The notes under the pieces: generated by a model
Databases searched by the model: none
What the model saw: only the letters and a program-made list of their open reading frames with translations
What the model was told of the DNA's origin: nothing
NCBI GenBank assembly: GCA_910588565.1
Contig: CAJUPF010000002.1
Location: 71,703 to 135,702 of the forward strand
DNA: 64,000 nucleotides
Direction: 5' to 3'
Source: an uncultured Lachnospiraceae bacterium
GTDB lineage: Bacteria > Bacillota > Clostridia > Lachnospirales > Lachnospiraceae
Made by a program: the position numbers and the translations under genes
Shown: in pieces, positions 37,488 through 46,647 of the stretch
Layout: each line of letters starts with the position of its first letter
Position numbering within the stretch: the stretch's first letter is position 1

Positions 37488-37934
37488 TTATTCTTTACTT
37501 AATCCAATTTTAACTGCTTTCCTGATTTTTCTGTATTCTTTTCTGATCCATGAAAACACTTTCCTGCCAGGCCTTTGGACTACATGGAACACTTTGCCGA
37601 AAATTCCCAGCCAGACGCGAATTATTTTTACAAAAAAACGTATGACAAACGGGCTGATCAGTATATTTTCCAGCAGCATCCCAAGCGCAACGCCTCCCAG
37701 CACAAACCAGCGCAGCAGGCCGTCATTTTCCTCGTAGAGCATGGCAAAAATCCCTATGGCGCAGAGGAACCAATAACATACATCCTCTACTGCCAGAAGA
37801 ATCGTTCCATGCTTTACAATATGGCGGAAAATCCGAAATATATCATAAAGCATCATCAGTGCAATTCCAAACAAAAACGAGACGAACAGCAGGCTGCCCT
37901 CTCCTGCAATTGTTTCACTGACAACGCCCATCAT
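37488..37934 (-). CDS. yabQ: Spore cortex biosynthesis protein YabQ
   Basis: 148 residues with about four membrane segments in the first 110 residues and a basic C-terminal tail (RKVFSWIRKEYRKIRKAVK). YabQ is made in the mother cell under sigma-E and is needed for cortex formation. The start ATG overlaps the TGA of yabP (ATGA), so the two are translationally coupled. Confidence 0.9.
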   Translation of the reverse strand: MMGVVSETIAGEGSLLFVSFLFGIALMMLYDIFRIFRHIVKHGTILLAVEDVCYWFLCAIGIFAMLYEENDGLLRWFVLGGVALGMLLENILISPFVIRFFVKIIRVWLGIFGKVFHVVQRPGRKVFSWIRKEYRKIRKAVKIGLSKE

Positions 37935-38215
37935 TTAAACAACCGCCCAAAAAAGGATTCTGCCTGCTTGCCGTAATCCTTAACCTCGGAATATGCCAGA
38001 GAATCAATTCTACCCTCTACATCAATTTCTCCCTTTTCCAGACTGAGCCGGTTGACATGCAGGTTGTTGCCCTTAATCAGAAGCATTCCCTGTTCCGTCT
38101 CCAATAAAATCTCCGCCACATCAAAGGAGAGCACATCTACCACTCCGCTGAAACTTCCGTTTTTACGGTTGCTAAGGAGAACTTTATGTGCCTTATTTGC
38201 TGTTTTCTCATCCAT
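37931..38215 (-). CDS. yabP: Sporulation protein YabP
   Basis: 94 residues from ATG 38215, 9 nt behind AGGAGG; a GTG two codons earlier overlaps poorly with the site. It is a small soluble beta-rich YabP-family protein (ILLETEQGMLLIKGNNLHVNR, within about 30-60). It is expressed with yabQ under sigma-E in Bacillus and is needed, like yabQ, around cortex assembly. It is first gene of the yabP-yabQ-divIC cluster here. Confidence 0.9.
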   Translation of the reverse strand: MDEKTANKAHKVLLSNRKNGSFSGVVDVLSFDVAEILLETEQGMLLIKGNNLHVNRLSLEKGEIDVEGRIDSLAYSEVKDYGKQAESFFGRLFK

Positions 38216-38253
38216 CTTCACTTACCTCCTGCTATAAAAAGTACATAATCCGT

Positions 38254-38276
38254 TTACAGTTCAGCCTGAACTGTAA
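38254..38276. repeat. Short palindrome of the AACAGTTC family
   Basis: TTACAGTTCA and TGAACTGTAA are perfect 10-bp arms around GCC, in the yabP leader. Related palindromes occur at 42467-42505 and 53608-53633. Confidence 0.6.
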
Positions 38277-38358
38277 CTATAATCCTTCTGAATCCGGAAT
38301 GGTTGTCTTTTTTCTTTCTATCATTATATTATCGGGTAAGTGATTTTATGACAATGAA

Positions 38359-38598
38359 TTACAAATACCGGAACATCTCTTTAGCGTCTTCCTTTTTGAC
38401 AGACTCTGTCAGGGATAATACTTCTGCTTTTACCGTCTTCTGGCCAAATGCTATCTCTAAGATATCTCCCGGCTTTACATTCTGCGAAGCTTTTGCCGTC
38501 TTTCCATTTACCATCACTCTGCCTGCATCACAGGCCTCATTTGCCACAGTGCGCCGCTTAATAATCCGCGACACTTTCAAAAACTTATCTAATCTCAT
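38359..38598 (-). CDS. rqcP: S4-domain RNA-binding protein RqcP (YabO)
   Basis: 79 residues that are essentially one S4 domain (MRLDKFLKVSRIIKRRTVAN; GRVMVNGKTAKASQNVKPGD) like RqcP/YabO and Hsp15. RqcP binds 50S subunits with RqcH and helps add C-terminal alanine tails in ribosome quality control. Its AAGGAGTAGGAA ribosome site is the end of the first unit of a 51-bp tandem repeat that lies directly upstream. Confidence 0.9.
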   Translation of the reverse strand: MRLDKFLKVSRIIKRRTVANEACDAGRVMVNGKTAKASQNVKPGDILEIAFGQKTVKAEVLSLTESVKKEDAKEMFRYL

Positions 38599-38745
38599 TT
38601 CCTACTCCTTGTCCTGCCCTCTGGACATAAAGGGATACCCGGAGGGTATTTCCTACTCCTTGTCCTGTCCTATGGACATAAAGGGATACCCGGAGGGTAT
38701 TTCCTACTCCTTGTCCTGTCCTATGGACATAAAGGGATACCCTCC
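38598..38745. repeat. 51-bp tandem repeat, about 2.9 units, in the rqcP leader
   Basis: Units begin at 38598, 38649 and 38700; the first two are full and the last is partial. Read on the minus strand, each has a small hairpin (ATACCC-TCC-GGGTAT), an AGGACAGGAC stretch and an AAGGAGTAGGAA ribosome-site sequence. Only the last copy is followed by ATG (rqcP start); the others have ATA there. The gap from 38746 to 38898 holds a further CATAAAGGGATGCCCTC fragment, the hup terminator and no gene. Confidence 0.9.
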
Positions 38746-38770
38746 AGACATAAAGGGATGCCCTCTGATA

Positions 38771-38804
38771 TAAAAACACAGAGGGCGGCTCCCCCACCCT
38801 CTGT
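38771..38804 (-). terminator. Terminator behind hup
   Basis: ACAGAGGG and CCCTCTGT (38778-38785 with 38797-38804) form the stem; GTTTTTA follows on the minus strand. Confidence 0.75.
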
Positions 38805-38898
38805 AATATAGTTACTGCTCACACCTGTTTACCCAGCAAAGCACACAGCACAAGTATAAACAATAACATAGTATACACTTGCTCATCCGATCAACAAA

Positions 38899-39174
38899 CT
38901 ATGCATTAATCATGTCCTTTAAAGCTTTACCTGCTTTGAATTTCGGGGCTTTGGAAGCCGGAATCACCATTTCTTCACCGGTCTGCGGATTCCTGCCGGT
39001 TCTCTCAGCCCGCTCAGATACTTCAAAGGTCCCAAATCCGACTAACTGAATCTTCTCGCCTTTTTTTAACTCTTCAGCTACTACATCTGAAAAAGCCTTT
39101 AATGCCGCTTCGGCGTCCTTCTTGGAAATTTCTGCTTTGTCAGCCATAGCTGCAACTAATTCTGCTTTGTTCAT
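38899..39174 (-). CDS. hup: Nucleoid protein HU
   Basis: 91 residues, standard size. HU-family signature GFGTFEVSERAERTGRNPQTG is present, with the DNA-wrapping beta arms (EEMVIPASKAPKFKAGKAL). It binds and bends DNA as a dimer. AGGAGGAATTTTGA precedes the ATG. The leader contains a small hairpin (CTAAGG/CCTTAG, 39203-39227) that could serve expression control. Confidence 0.97.
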   Translation of the reverse strand: MNKAELVAAMADKAEISKKDAEAALKAFSDVVAEELKKGEKIQLVGFGTFEVSERAERTGRNPQTGEEMVIPASKAPKFKAGKALKDMINA

Positions 39175-39232
39175 TCAAAATTCCTCCTGTGGATATTTTA
39201 TACTAAGGTCCCTATCGTTGCCCTTAGAAATA

Positions 39233-39261
39233 TTTATACTTGTTTTACCTATATTTGTCAA
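39233..39261 (-). promoter_or_regulatory. Sigma-A promoter of hup
   Basis: On the minus strand TTGACA (39256-39261) and TATAAA (39233-39238) are spaced exactly 17 nt. Confidence 0.85.
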
Positions 39262-39284
39262 GGAAAAGTAAAGCTATTTTTCAT

Positions 39285-41021
39285 TTATATCAAATTATTT
39301 ACAATATCGAGCATCGTCTGCCCCAAAGCCTTAGCTTTATCCACGGAATCCTGCAGAGTATCTCCTTTGACGCCGATGTAGAATTTCACCTTTGGTTCTG
39401 TTCCGGAAGGCCGGACGCATACCCATGCGTCTCCAGTTAATTCATAATACAGCACATTTGATTTGGGAAGCCCGGTCAAAGTTACTTCTTTTGTCTTAAG
39501 GTCTGTAATGGTATCCGCCTGATAATCACGGACAGCCAGGACTTCATAGCCGCCAATCACTGCCGGCGGCTCCTTACGCAGCGTTCCAAGGATATTCTGA
39601 ATCTTTTCTAACCCTTCGATTCCCTTTAGTGTAATGGATTCTACATGATCCTGATAATATCCGTATTTCTCATACATATCGAGCATCGCGTCCCAGAGCG
39701 TCTTGCCCTGTGTCTTATAAAACGCTGCCGCCTCGCATAAGAACATCGTAGCCGCCACCGCGTCCTTATCCCTTGCATATGTGCCGGGCAGGCAGCCATA
39801 GCTTTCTTCCATACCAAAGAGATACGTACCTGTTCCTGTATGCTCAAACTCTAACATCTTCTGTCCGATAAACTTAAACCCGGTTAATACTTCAATTAAA
39901 TTTACGCCATAATACGCTGCGACAGCATCCGCCATATTTGTAGATACAATCGAACGGATAAACGCGCCGTCTTCCGGAAGGCTTCCTTTAACAGCTTTTG
40001 TCTGTCCGATAATATAGTCTCCAATCAGACAGCCGGACATATTTCCGGTCAGCATATGATATTCCCCAGTATTCTGATCTTTTACATAGACGCCCAGGCG
40101 GTCTGCATCCGGGTCTGTTGCAAGCACAAGATCCGCATCTTCTTTTCTGGCAAGCGCAAGGCCAAGTTCATACGCTGCCGGCGCTTCCGGATTCGGATAT
40201 CCTACCGTCGGGAAATCACCGTCCGGCGCTTCCTGCTCTTTTACAACAAACACATGCTCAAATCCCAGTTCCTTTAAAATCGTGCGAACCGGAATATTGC
40301 CTGTCCCATGCAGCGGCGTATAAACAATCTTTAACGTATCCTTTACAGCATCAATTGCATCCTGATGAATCACAAGCTTCTTGATTTCTTCCATATAAGA
40401 GCGATCAATCTCTTCCCCGATCACCGTATACAGGCCATCCTTCACAGCCTGCTCTTTCTCCATCGTCAGCACGGCGCTGTAATCTGTAACTGCCTTAACC
40501 TCAGCCATAATCCCGGTATCGTGCGGCGGGGTAATCTGTGCGCCGTCTTCCCAGTATACCTTATATCCATTATATTCTGCCGGATTGTGGCTTGCCGTGA
40601 TATTAATTCCGGCGATGCAGTTTAAGGTGCGTACTGCATAGGATAATTCCGGTGTCGGCCGCAGCGATTCAAATACATATACCTTAATCCCATTTGCTGC
40701 CAGGCAGAGCGCTGCTTCATCTGCAAATTCCGGCGACATTCTTCTTGAATCATAGGCAATGGCAACGCCCCTGTCCTCTGCCTGCACTTTTTTAATATAA
40801 TTGGCAAGTCCCTGAGTCGCTTTCCGGACAGTATAACGATTCATACGGTTCGTTCCCGCGCCAATTACGCCGCGCAGGCCAGCCGTACCAAATTCCAGCT
40901 CCGTATAAAATCTGTCCTCCAGCTCCTTCTCATCCTCTGCAATTGCTCTCAGTTCCGCTTTTGTTGCTTCGTCAAAATATGGATTTGTAATCCATTCCTG
41001 ATAGATTTCTTTGTAGCTCAT
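39285..41021 (-). CDS. Phosphoglucomutase / phosphomannomutase
   Basis: 578 residues from ATG 41021 (MSYKEIYQEW), 6 nt behind GGAGG. An alpha-D-phosphohexomutase with all four domains: TAGLRGVIGAGTNRMN near the start, the catalytic serine loop ITASHNPAEYNGYKVY (about 135), the metal-binding loop DPDADRLG (about 295), the sugar-binding loop GMEESYG (about 390) and the phosphate-binding loop RPSGTEPKVKFY at the end. It is of the PgcA type in Firmicutes, which interconverts glucose-1-P and glucose-6-P for glycogen and UDP-glucose. It probably forms its own transcript. Confidence 0.94.
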   Translation of the reverse strand: MSYKEIYQEWITNPYFDEATKAELRAIAEDEKELEDRFYTELEFGTAGLRGVIGAGTNRMNRYTVRKATQGLANYIKKVQAEDRGVAIAYDSRRMSPEFADEAALCLAANGIKVYVFESLRPTPELSYAVRTLNCIAGINITASHNPAEYNGYKVYWEDGAQITPPHDTGIMAEVKAVTDYSAVLTMEKEQAVKDGLYTVIGEEIDRSYMEEIKKLVIHQDAIDAVKDTLKIVYTPLHGTGNIPVRTILKELGFEHVFVVKEQEAPDGDFPTVGYPNPEAPAAYELGLALARKEDADLVLATDPDADRLGVYVKDQNTGEYHMLTGNMSGCLIGDYIIGQTKAVKGSLPEDGAFIRSIVSTNMADAVAAYYGVNLIEVLTGFKFIGQKMLEFEHTGTGTYLFGMEESYGCLPGTYARDKDAVAATMFLCEAAAFYKTQGKTLWDAMLDMYEKYGYYQDHVESITLKGIEGLEKIQNILGTLRKEPPAVIGGYEVLAVRDYQADTITDLKTKEVTLTGLPKSNVLYYELTGDAWVCVRPSGTEPKVKFYIGVKGDTLQDSVDKAKALGQTMLDIVNNLI

Positions 41022-41058
41022 GTCTTCCTCCTTCTGTTGTTCCATGTGTACATTTGCT

Positions 41059-42441
41059 TTATTGATCTCTCAAATCATCATAGCTTTCGCTTTCATTTGA
41101 GCTGGCGCCGGCATTGTTTATTGAATTTAGAAGATTATATAACGTTGTCAGATAATCTGTCTGGCTGGTAGTATTCCCATTGCTGTTATGATTGCCGTTA
41201 TTGTTGTTATTGCCATTGCTGTTATTGCCGTTGTTCGTATTGTTGGTATTGCCGTTATTGTTAGTATTACTGTTGTTATTATTGTTATTATTATTACTGT
41301 TATTGTTGTTATTCGTATTCCCGCCGGCGCCTGAATTTCCATTGTTATTGCTGTCAGGCTTACTGTTATCTTTGTCATCCTTATCTGAGCTGCTGCCTGC
41401 TGAAGCAGTAAGGGCAATCTCAATTTCTGCTTCCGGGGAATTTACCACCAGTTTTTCGACAATAGGATCGTATCCGTCCGCCTCCACTGCAACCGTATGA
41501 ATCCCATACTGCACTTCCACAGGCGCGGAATAATCCGCCTTCTTATCGTCGATGTAAAGCCTGGCTCCTTCCACACCCACGTCAAACTTAATCTTGCATA
41601 TCTTAGGGCCTTCCCCTTTCAGTTCATCCAGATTCAGGCTGGTAACAAGATTCCGTTCAATCGTAACTTCCCTGCTGCCGCCATATCCGTTATTGGCCAC
41701 AGTGACAAGATACTCTCCTTCCGGCACTTCAATCTGCATATCCTTCGTCACTTCTTTAAAAATCTTATCCCCGATACAGATAAAACTGTTCTCAAACAAT
41801 GTCGTATTGGTCAGCGCCAGAGTCCCATGGCCTTTCATAACGAATAAAGAAACCAGCTTCTTATCGATTCCTACCGCCCGGAGCACATCCGATTCGCCGA
41901 TACTCTCAAAATCTATTACATCTTCTCCGGAAAAGATAGGAAGATCCGAGTCATATGAATATTTCGTCCGTCCGATGGTAAATGCCCGTATGCTTTTCTC
42001 CACCGAATAATTCACAATATCCTCCTGCACCCACGCTTCCGCGGACATCTGGATTCTGGTCAGCTGCTGCGTATGCCTGGAAACATCAATCTCCACCACA
42101 TCCCCTGGCAGAAACGATGTCATGGGACGCATTCCGCCATACTTATCTAAAAACTTTGTCCCGGTATCATAGGCATACTGGGACTGCTTGCTGCTGCCGT
42201 CTTTTCGGAAAACCGCCAGTTTCCGCTCCGTATCCAGCTTCAAAAGGATGTACTGGCCGGTCTCCACTGTAATCTCTTCTTCTGTGCCGTCATTGTCTGT
42301 CGTCTCGGCTTTCACTGTCCTGGCGCCGGTTCCTCTCCGCTCCATAACAATGCCGCTGTCTCGGGAACCGCAGGCAGACAGCGCAAATGCCAGAAACGCT
42401 GCCAGGACTGCCAGAATATATTGCCGCTTTTGTATTTTCAT
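41059..42441 (-). CDS. PEGA-domain lipoprotein with an asparagine-rich tail
   Basis: 460 residues from ATG 42441; a longer frame reaches 42516 but runs through an intergenic palindrome. A signal peptide with lipobox (FALSACG) indicates a lipoprotein. The body has beta-rich segments and two PEGA-like modules (VPEGEYLVTVANNGYGG about 240; GVEGARLYIDDKKADYSAPVEV about 290; it continues YGIHTVAVEADGYDP). From about 355 to 430 the chain is nearly all Asn with Gly, Ser and Thr, coded by an ATT/GTT repeat. PEGA domains are found on surface proteins; the function is unknown. Confidence 0.82.
   Translation of the reverse strand: MKIQKRQYILAVLAAFLAFALSACGSRDSGIVMERRGTGARTVKAETTDNDGTEEEITVETGQYILLKLDTERKLAVFRKDGSSKQSQYAYDTGTKFLDKYGGMRPMTSFLPGDVVEIDVSRHTQQLTRIQMSAEAWVQEDIVNYSVEKSIRAFTIGRTKYSYDSDLPIFSGEDVIDFESIGESDVLRAVGIDKKLVSLFVMKGHGTLALTNTTLFENSFICIGDKIFKEVTKDMQIEVPEGEYLVTVANNGYGGSREVTIERNLVTSLNLDELKGEGPKICKIKFDVGVEGARLYIDDKKADYSAPVEVQYGIHTVAVEADGYDPIVEKLVVNSPEAEIEIALTASAGSSSDKDDKDNSKPDSNNNGNSGAGGNTNNNNNSNNNNNNNNSNTNNNGNTNNTNNGNNSNGNNNNNGNHNSNGNTTSQTDYLTTLYNLLNSINNAGASSNESESYDDLRDQ
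41165..41335. repeat. Triplet microsatellite coding the poly-Asn tail
   Basis: Nearly uninterrupted RTT/ATT triplets on the plus strand (AAT/AAC on the coding strand), in frame with the lipoprotein. Such tracts change length by slippage without shifting the frame. Confidence 0.8.
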
Positions 42442-42466
42442 ACTGATTTCTCCAACTCCTCTGTCA

Positions 42467-42505
42467 TAACAGTTCCGTAAATGCGCAGACCTGCCCGAAC
42501 TGTTA
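42467..42505. repeat. Palindrome of the AACAGTTC family
   Basis: TAACAGTTC (42467-42475) and GAACTGTTA (42497-42505) frame a 21-nt loop between the CotS-like gene and the PEGA lipoprotein gene. Related sites are at 38254 and 53608. Confidence 0.6.
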
Positions 42506-42512
42506 CCCTCTG

Positions 42513-43550
42513 TCAATTAAGTTCTGCTACACGCATTATACCACACTCTGCCCCGCTTGTGAAATAGAATAACATATTTAAAAATTGTTTTCTTTGTGTC
42601 TCCTGCTCCATCACCCGTTCGAGCTTTTCAATATCCCGCCCGGAGATCCAGGATTTTCTGGAACTGCAGTAATGATTGGCAATTTTCCAGTACTTTTTGG
42701 GATATGCCAGACGCAGGTAAAGCTGCTCTGACTCCTGGGGGCTGAGCTTGCGGATCGTATCATATGCCGTTATCATCTCAATGCCAAGCCCGGTATTCCA
42801 ATTGTATTTTTCCAATATTTTACGGATAAAATTCGCCAGATCCCGTACCATAATATCATATGTCATCTGCTCAAAATTAATCAGCGCCCATTCTCCCTGG
42901 GAAAAAATCACATTGTGCTGGTTATAATCGCCATGGCAGAACCCGCGCATCTGCTCCGCCTGCGTACCATCGAGATATTCCGCCTGCAGCCGCAGCTGCT
43001 CTGTCACTTCACTGGCCTGCTGTCTATACCCATCATACACTTTCATAAACAGCATTTCAAATTCATTTTTCTTATTTTTATTTCTGATGTAGTTCCTGAC
43101 CTTATTCAGTTCCCGGTTATGCCGCTCGTATTCCTTTAACAGACTGTTCTGATCCGCCTTTAAAAAATCCGGCGCTGGCTTGTCATACTGCTTTGCCAGA
43201 AGATGAAACTCCGCTAATTTACGGACTGCCGTCAGGATATCTTCTCTGTTCCTGACATCGCATTCCCTGCCCGGATACCCGTTTTTCAACATATAACAGG
43301 TATCGTTTACTTCATCTTTTACCAGCGCTTCACCTTCTTTTGAAGTAACAATCGTCTCAGCCGCAAATCCATGTCCGGATAAAAACTCCAGTATATCATA
43401 TAAAAAAACTGCCCTCTCCTTAGAACCATGAAATTCTTTCAGCAGCATACTCCCTTTATCCGTATCACAGTTCAGGGCTCCGCGTCCTTTTGCTGTGCTT
43501 CTAATCTCCACTTCATACTGTTCCAGAATCTCTTCTTCCCGATTATACAC
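42513..43550 (-). CDS. CotS-like spore coat / phosphotransferase-fold protein
   Basis: 345 residues, started at GTG behind GGAGGGG. It has the aminoglycoside-phosphotransferase fold: a nucleotide-binding N-lobe and the catalytic-loop motif GFCHGDYNQHNVIF (about 205). The usual metal-binding IDFD reads LINFEQM, as in CotS and CotI-type proteins. It probably belongs to the mother-cell spore coat set. Function in vivo is inferred from family only. Confidence 0.82.
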   Translation of the reverse strand: MYNREEEILEQYEVEIRSTAKGRGALNCDTDKGSMLLKEFHGSKERAVFLYDILEFLSGHGFAAETIVTSKEGEALVKDEVNDTCYMLKNGYPGRECDVRNREDILTAVRKLAEFHLLAKQYDKPAPDFLKADQNSLLKEYERHNRELNKVRNYIRNKNKKNEFEMLFMKVYDGYRQQASEVTEQLRLQAEYLDGTQAEQMRGFCHGDYNQHNVIFSQGEWALINFEQMTYDIMVRDLANFIRKILEKYNWNTGLGIEMITAYDTIRKLSPQESEQLYLRLAYPKKYWKIANHYCSSRKSWISGRDIEKLERVMEQETQRKQFLNMLFYFTSGAECGIMRVAELN

Positions 43551-43768
43551 AAAAACCCCTCCACATCCGAATCATTCCGTATGTAACCATGCAAACCATC
43601 CAGACGATCGCCGCAGTTCTTCCTCACACGGTTATTCCGCCGCGCTGTATGAGGAAACACGCTTTTTGCCTGGAGGGAATCTGGCTCCCCGCCATAAGGC
43701 AGCCTGGTTACGCTCGCGTCTCTTAAAGATATGAAGAGGTTCCTGTAAATATGCACTTTAATTATTAC
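43551..43768. other. Intergenic region between cca and the CotS-like gene
   Basis: 218 bp. The minus strand is open in one frame across most of it (toward 43756) but has no ribosome site or family I know. GC-rich stretches (GGCTCCCCGCC; CGCCGCGCTG) differ from flanking AT-rich spacers. It may be a decayed repeat or a small RNA; nothing is proven. Confidence 0.3.
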
Positions 43769-45109
43769 TTATTTATCATCTTTTATCTGGGAGAGCAGAT
43801 ACTCCTTTGTATTTTTTTGGGGATCTTCCAGAACAACTTCCAAAAGCTCCTTTAAGATCTTCCCAAGTCCCGGCCCGGGAGGAATGCCCAGCGCAATCAG
43901 ATCCGCGCCTTTGACTGCCAGTTCCTTTAAGGTCAGGCACTGGTTCTGTTCCATTATCTTGTGCCAGCAGGCTTTATAAGCCTTGAGATATTCCAGTTTT
44001 CCCGCCTGCTGATATGCGCTCTGCGCCAGTATATCCGCCTGCTTTACCGCAAAAATGGCAGGATAAGCCTCTGCGCCAATGCGGACAACCGCCCGTCTGA
44101 CGTCCCGCTGTGTCACCGGGGGATTGTCATCATGGCCTGCCACCAGGCGGCATACGCGTTCAATCGTGTCATTGTCAAACTTAAGCCTGCGCAGAATCTG
44201 TTCCGCCATCCGGCTCCCTTCCTGCGGATGCCCATAGAAATGATGCCTCCCGTCTTCCCCCACCGTCCTGCACAGTGGTTTCGCCACATCGTGCAGCAGC
44301 ATCGTAAGACGCAGCGTTTTATCCGGTTCCACATGGGTAAGGGCTGCAATGGTATGCTCACCCACTGTATACATATGGTGCGGATGGTTCTGCTCTGTCT
44401 GCATCATGGCGTCAAACTCCGGGAGAATTACTTTTGTAATCCCCAGCGTATACAGTGACCGCATTTCCTCGGGATGATCCGATACCAGCAGTTTTACCAG
44501 TTCGGCCTGAATCCGCTCAGCGCTGATATGCGAAAGGGACGGCGCCAGCTGCTGTATCGCCTCTTTTGTCCCTTCTTCAATCTGAAATCCCAGCTGTGCA
44601 GCAAAGCGCACCGCCCGCATCATACGCAGCGCGTCTTCGGTAAACCGCTGCCCGGCGTCTCCGACACAGCGAATCACCTTCCGCCCCAGATCCCCAATGC
44701 CGTCAAAAGCATCCACAAGGCCATGGATTTTATTATATGCCATCGCATTAATGGTAAAATCACGCCGCTTTAAGTCTTCAAGCAGATTGGAAGTAAACGT
44801 AACTTCCGCCGGATGCCTGAAATCCTTATAGTCCCCGTCAATCCGGTACGTCGTCACTTCAAAGCCCGCACCGCCCATCAGGACCGTAACAGTTCCATGC
44901 GCAATCCCGGTATCAACGGTTTTGTGAAAAAGAGCCTTTACCTGCTCTGGCGCTGCAGAAGTCGTAATATCCCAGTCCTGCGGCTGTTTCCCCAGAATGC
45001 TGTCCCGGACGCAGCCGCCGACTGCATAAGCTTCATATCCCGCCCACAGCAGCTTATCTATGATCGCGTCTACCTGATCCGGCAGATGCATCTTCCTCGC
45101 GGCGTCCAT
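43769..45109 (-). CDS. cca: CCA-adding tRNA nucleotidyltransferase
   Basis: 446 residues from ATG 45109, which shares one base with the TAA of proS. Class II nucleotidyltransferase head with GYEAYAVGGCVRDSILG and the catalytic DWDITTSA, the RRDFTINAMAYN and EDALRMMRAVRFAAQ motifs, and an HD-type C-terminal domain (LLHDVAKPLCRT, GHDDNPP). It adds or repairs the 3' CCA; both tRNA genes in this window lack an encoded CCA, so the activity is needed. It is co-transcribed with proS under the T-box. Confidence 0.95.
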   Translation of the reverse strand: MDAARKMHLPDQVDAIIDKLLWAGYEAYAVGGCVRDSILGKQPQDWDITTSAAPEQVKALFHKTVDTGIAHGTVTVLMGGAGFEVTTYRIDGDYKDFRHPAEVTFTSNLLEDLKRRDFTINAMAYNKIHGLVDAFDGIGDLGRKVIRCVGDAGQRFTEDALRMMRAVRFAAQLGFQIEEGTKEAIQQLAPSLSHISAERIQAELVKLLVSDHPEEMRSLYTLGITKVILPEFDAMMQTEQNHPHHMYTVGEHTIAALTHVEPDKTLRLTMLLHDVAKPLCRTVGEDGRHHFYGHPQEGSRMAEQILRRLKFDNDTIERVCRLVAGHDDNPPVTQRDVRRAVVRIGAEAYPAIFAVKQADILAQSAYQQAGKLEYLKAYKACWHKIMEQNQCLTLKELAVKGADLIALGIPPGPGLGKILKELLEVVLEDPQKNTKEYLLSQIKDDK

Positions 45110-46551
45110 TAATATGCTTTTCCCCAGTAAACCAGCTTGTGCGCCGGTTTGCCGCAGCATACGCAGACAGGAGAAATCTCTTCCTGATCATGGAACGGCA
45201 TACAGCGGGAAGTAGCTGCGAAATCTTCTTTTAATTTATCCTCACACGCCTGGCTGCCGCACCACATTCCACGGATAAAGCCTGGTTTATTCGTAATAAT
45301 ATCTGCAAATTCTTCATACGAATGCGCATCATAGATATGCGCGTCCCTGTGCGCCTTCGCCCGTTCAAACATATCGTTTTGAATCGCTGCCAACAGTTCT
45401 TTTGTCTTTGCTTCCAGTTCTTCTAAGGATACGACAAGCTTTTCTCTGGTATCCCTGCGTACCAGTACGCACTGGCCCGCCTCCATATCCTTTGGCCCCA
45501 TCTCGATACGGACCGGCACTCCGCGCATCTCCTGCTCGGCAAATTTCCAGCCGGGACTTTTTTGGGAATCATCTGTTTTGACACGGATTCCGGCTGCACG
45601 CAGACGCTCCTTAAGCTCAGCCGCTTTTTCCAGAATACCCTCTTTATGCTGCTGGATTGGAATCACCATAACCTGTGTGGGTGCAATCCTTGGCGGAAGC
45701 ACCAGGCCGGAATTATCGCCATGCACCATAATAATTGCGCCGATAATTCTGGTGGAAACACCCCAGGAAGTCTGATGTACATACTGCAGTTTATTTTCTT
45801 TATCCGTATACTGAATCTCAAATGCTTTTGCAAAACCATCGCCAAAATTGTGGCTGGTGCCGGACTGCAGCGCCTTGCCGTCATGCATCAGTGCTTCAAT
45901 CGTATACGTTGCGTTCGCCCCGGCAAATTTCTCCTTCTCGGTTTTCCGTCCCCGTACAACAGGAATCGCAAGCTCTTCCTCGCAGAAATCCGCATAGACG
46001 TTTAACATCTGAACCGTCCGCTCTTCTGCTTCCTCCGCTGTCGCGTGCGCCGTATGGCCTTCCTGCCACAGAAATTCTCTGGAACGTAAGAAAGGCCTTG
46101 TCTCTTTTTCCCATCTGACTACGGAACACCACTGGTTATACACTTTTGGCAAATCCCGGTAGGACTGGACGTCTGTTTTATAAAAATCACAGAACAGCGT
46201 TTCGGAAGTCGGACGGACGCAAAGCCGCTCCTGCAGCGGATTTAAACCTCCGTGCGTCACCCATGCCACCTCCGGCGCAAACCCTTCTACGTGATCTTTT
46301 TCTTTGTTCAACAGGCTTTCCGGGATAAACATCGGCATATATACGTTTTCCACGCCGGTTTCCTTAAACCTTCTGTCTAACTCGTTCTGAATATTCTCCC
46401 AAAGCGCGTATCCGGCGGGTTTGATAATCATACATCCTTTTACGGATGAATAGCCGATCAACTCCGCTTTCTTTACCACGTCGGTGTACCATTGGGCGAA
46501 ATCTTCCTCCATAGAGGTAATCGCTTCTACTAGTTTCTTTTCTTTTGCCAT
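45109..46551 (-). CDS. proS: Prolyl-tRNA synthetase (archaeal/eukaryote-like type)
   Basis: 480 residues, lacking the editing insertion of the long bacterial form and with the short C-terminal zinc-type extension (PVCVCCGKPAHKLVYWGKAY) of the archaeal/eukaryotic-like class. Class II motifs include GCMIIKPAGYALWENIQ, VRPTSETLFCDFYK and GTSHNFGDGFAKAFEIQY. It charges tRNA-Pro. AGAAAGGAAGC precedes the ATG. Expression is controlled by a T-box leader upstream. Confidence 0.96.
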   Translation of the reverse strand: MAKEKKLVEAITSMEEDFAQWYTDVVKKAELIGYSSVKGCMIIKPAGYALWENIQNELDRRFKETGVENVYMPMFIPESLLNKEKDHVEGFAPEVAWVTHGGLNPLQERLCVRPTSETLFCDFYKTDVQSYRDLPKVYNQWCSVVRWEKETRPFLRSREFLWQEGHTAHATAEEAEERTVQMLNVYADFCEEELAIPVVRGRKTEKEKFAGANATYTIEALMHDGKALQSGTSHNFGDGFAKAFEIQYTDKENKLQYVHQTSWGVSTRIIGAIIMVHGDNSGLVLPPRIAPTQVMVIPIQQHKEGILEKAAELKERLRAAGIRVKTDDSQKSPGWKFAEQEMRGVPVRIEMGPKDMEAGQCVLVRRDTREKLVVSLEELEAKTKELLAAIQNDMFERAKAHRDAHIYDAHSYEEFADIITNKPGFIRGMWCGSQACEDKLKEDFAATSRCMPFHDQEEISPVCVCCGKPAHKLVYWGKAY

Positions 46552-46647
46552 ATGTCTGCTTCCTTTCTGATTTTATTCTGCTCCAAAAACTGCCAAATTG
46601 CGGCGACTGGCAATTAAAAAACGCCGTAACATTTCCATCCCAATTTA

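Noticed and set aside
38598..38745. CRISPR-like array
   Set aside because: Units are contiguous 51-bp copies with no unique spacers, and no cas genes are present.
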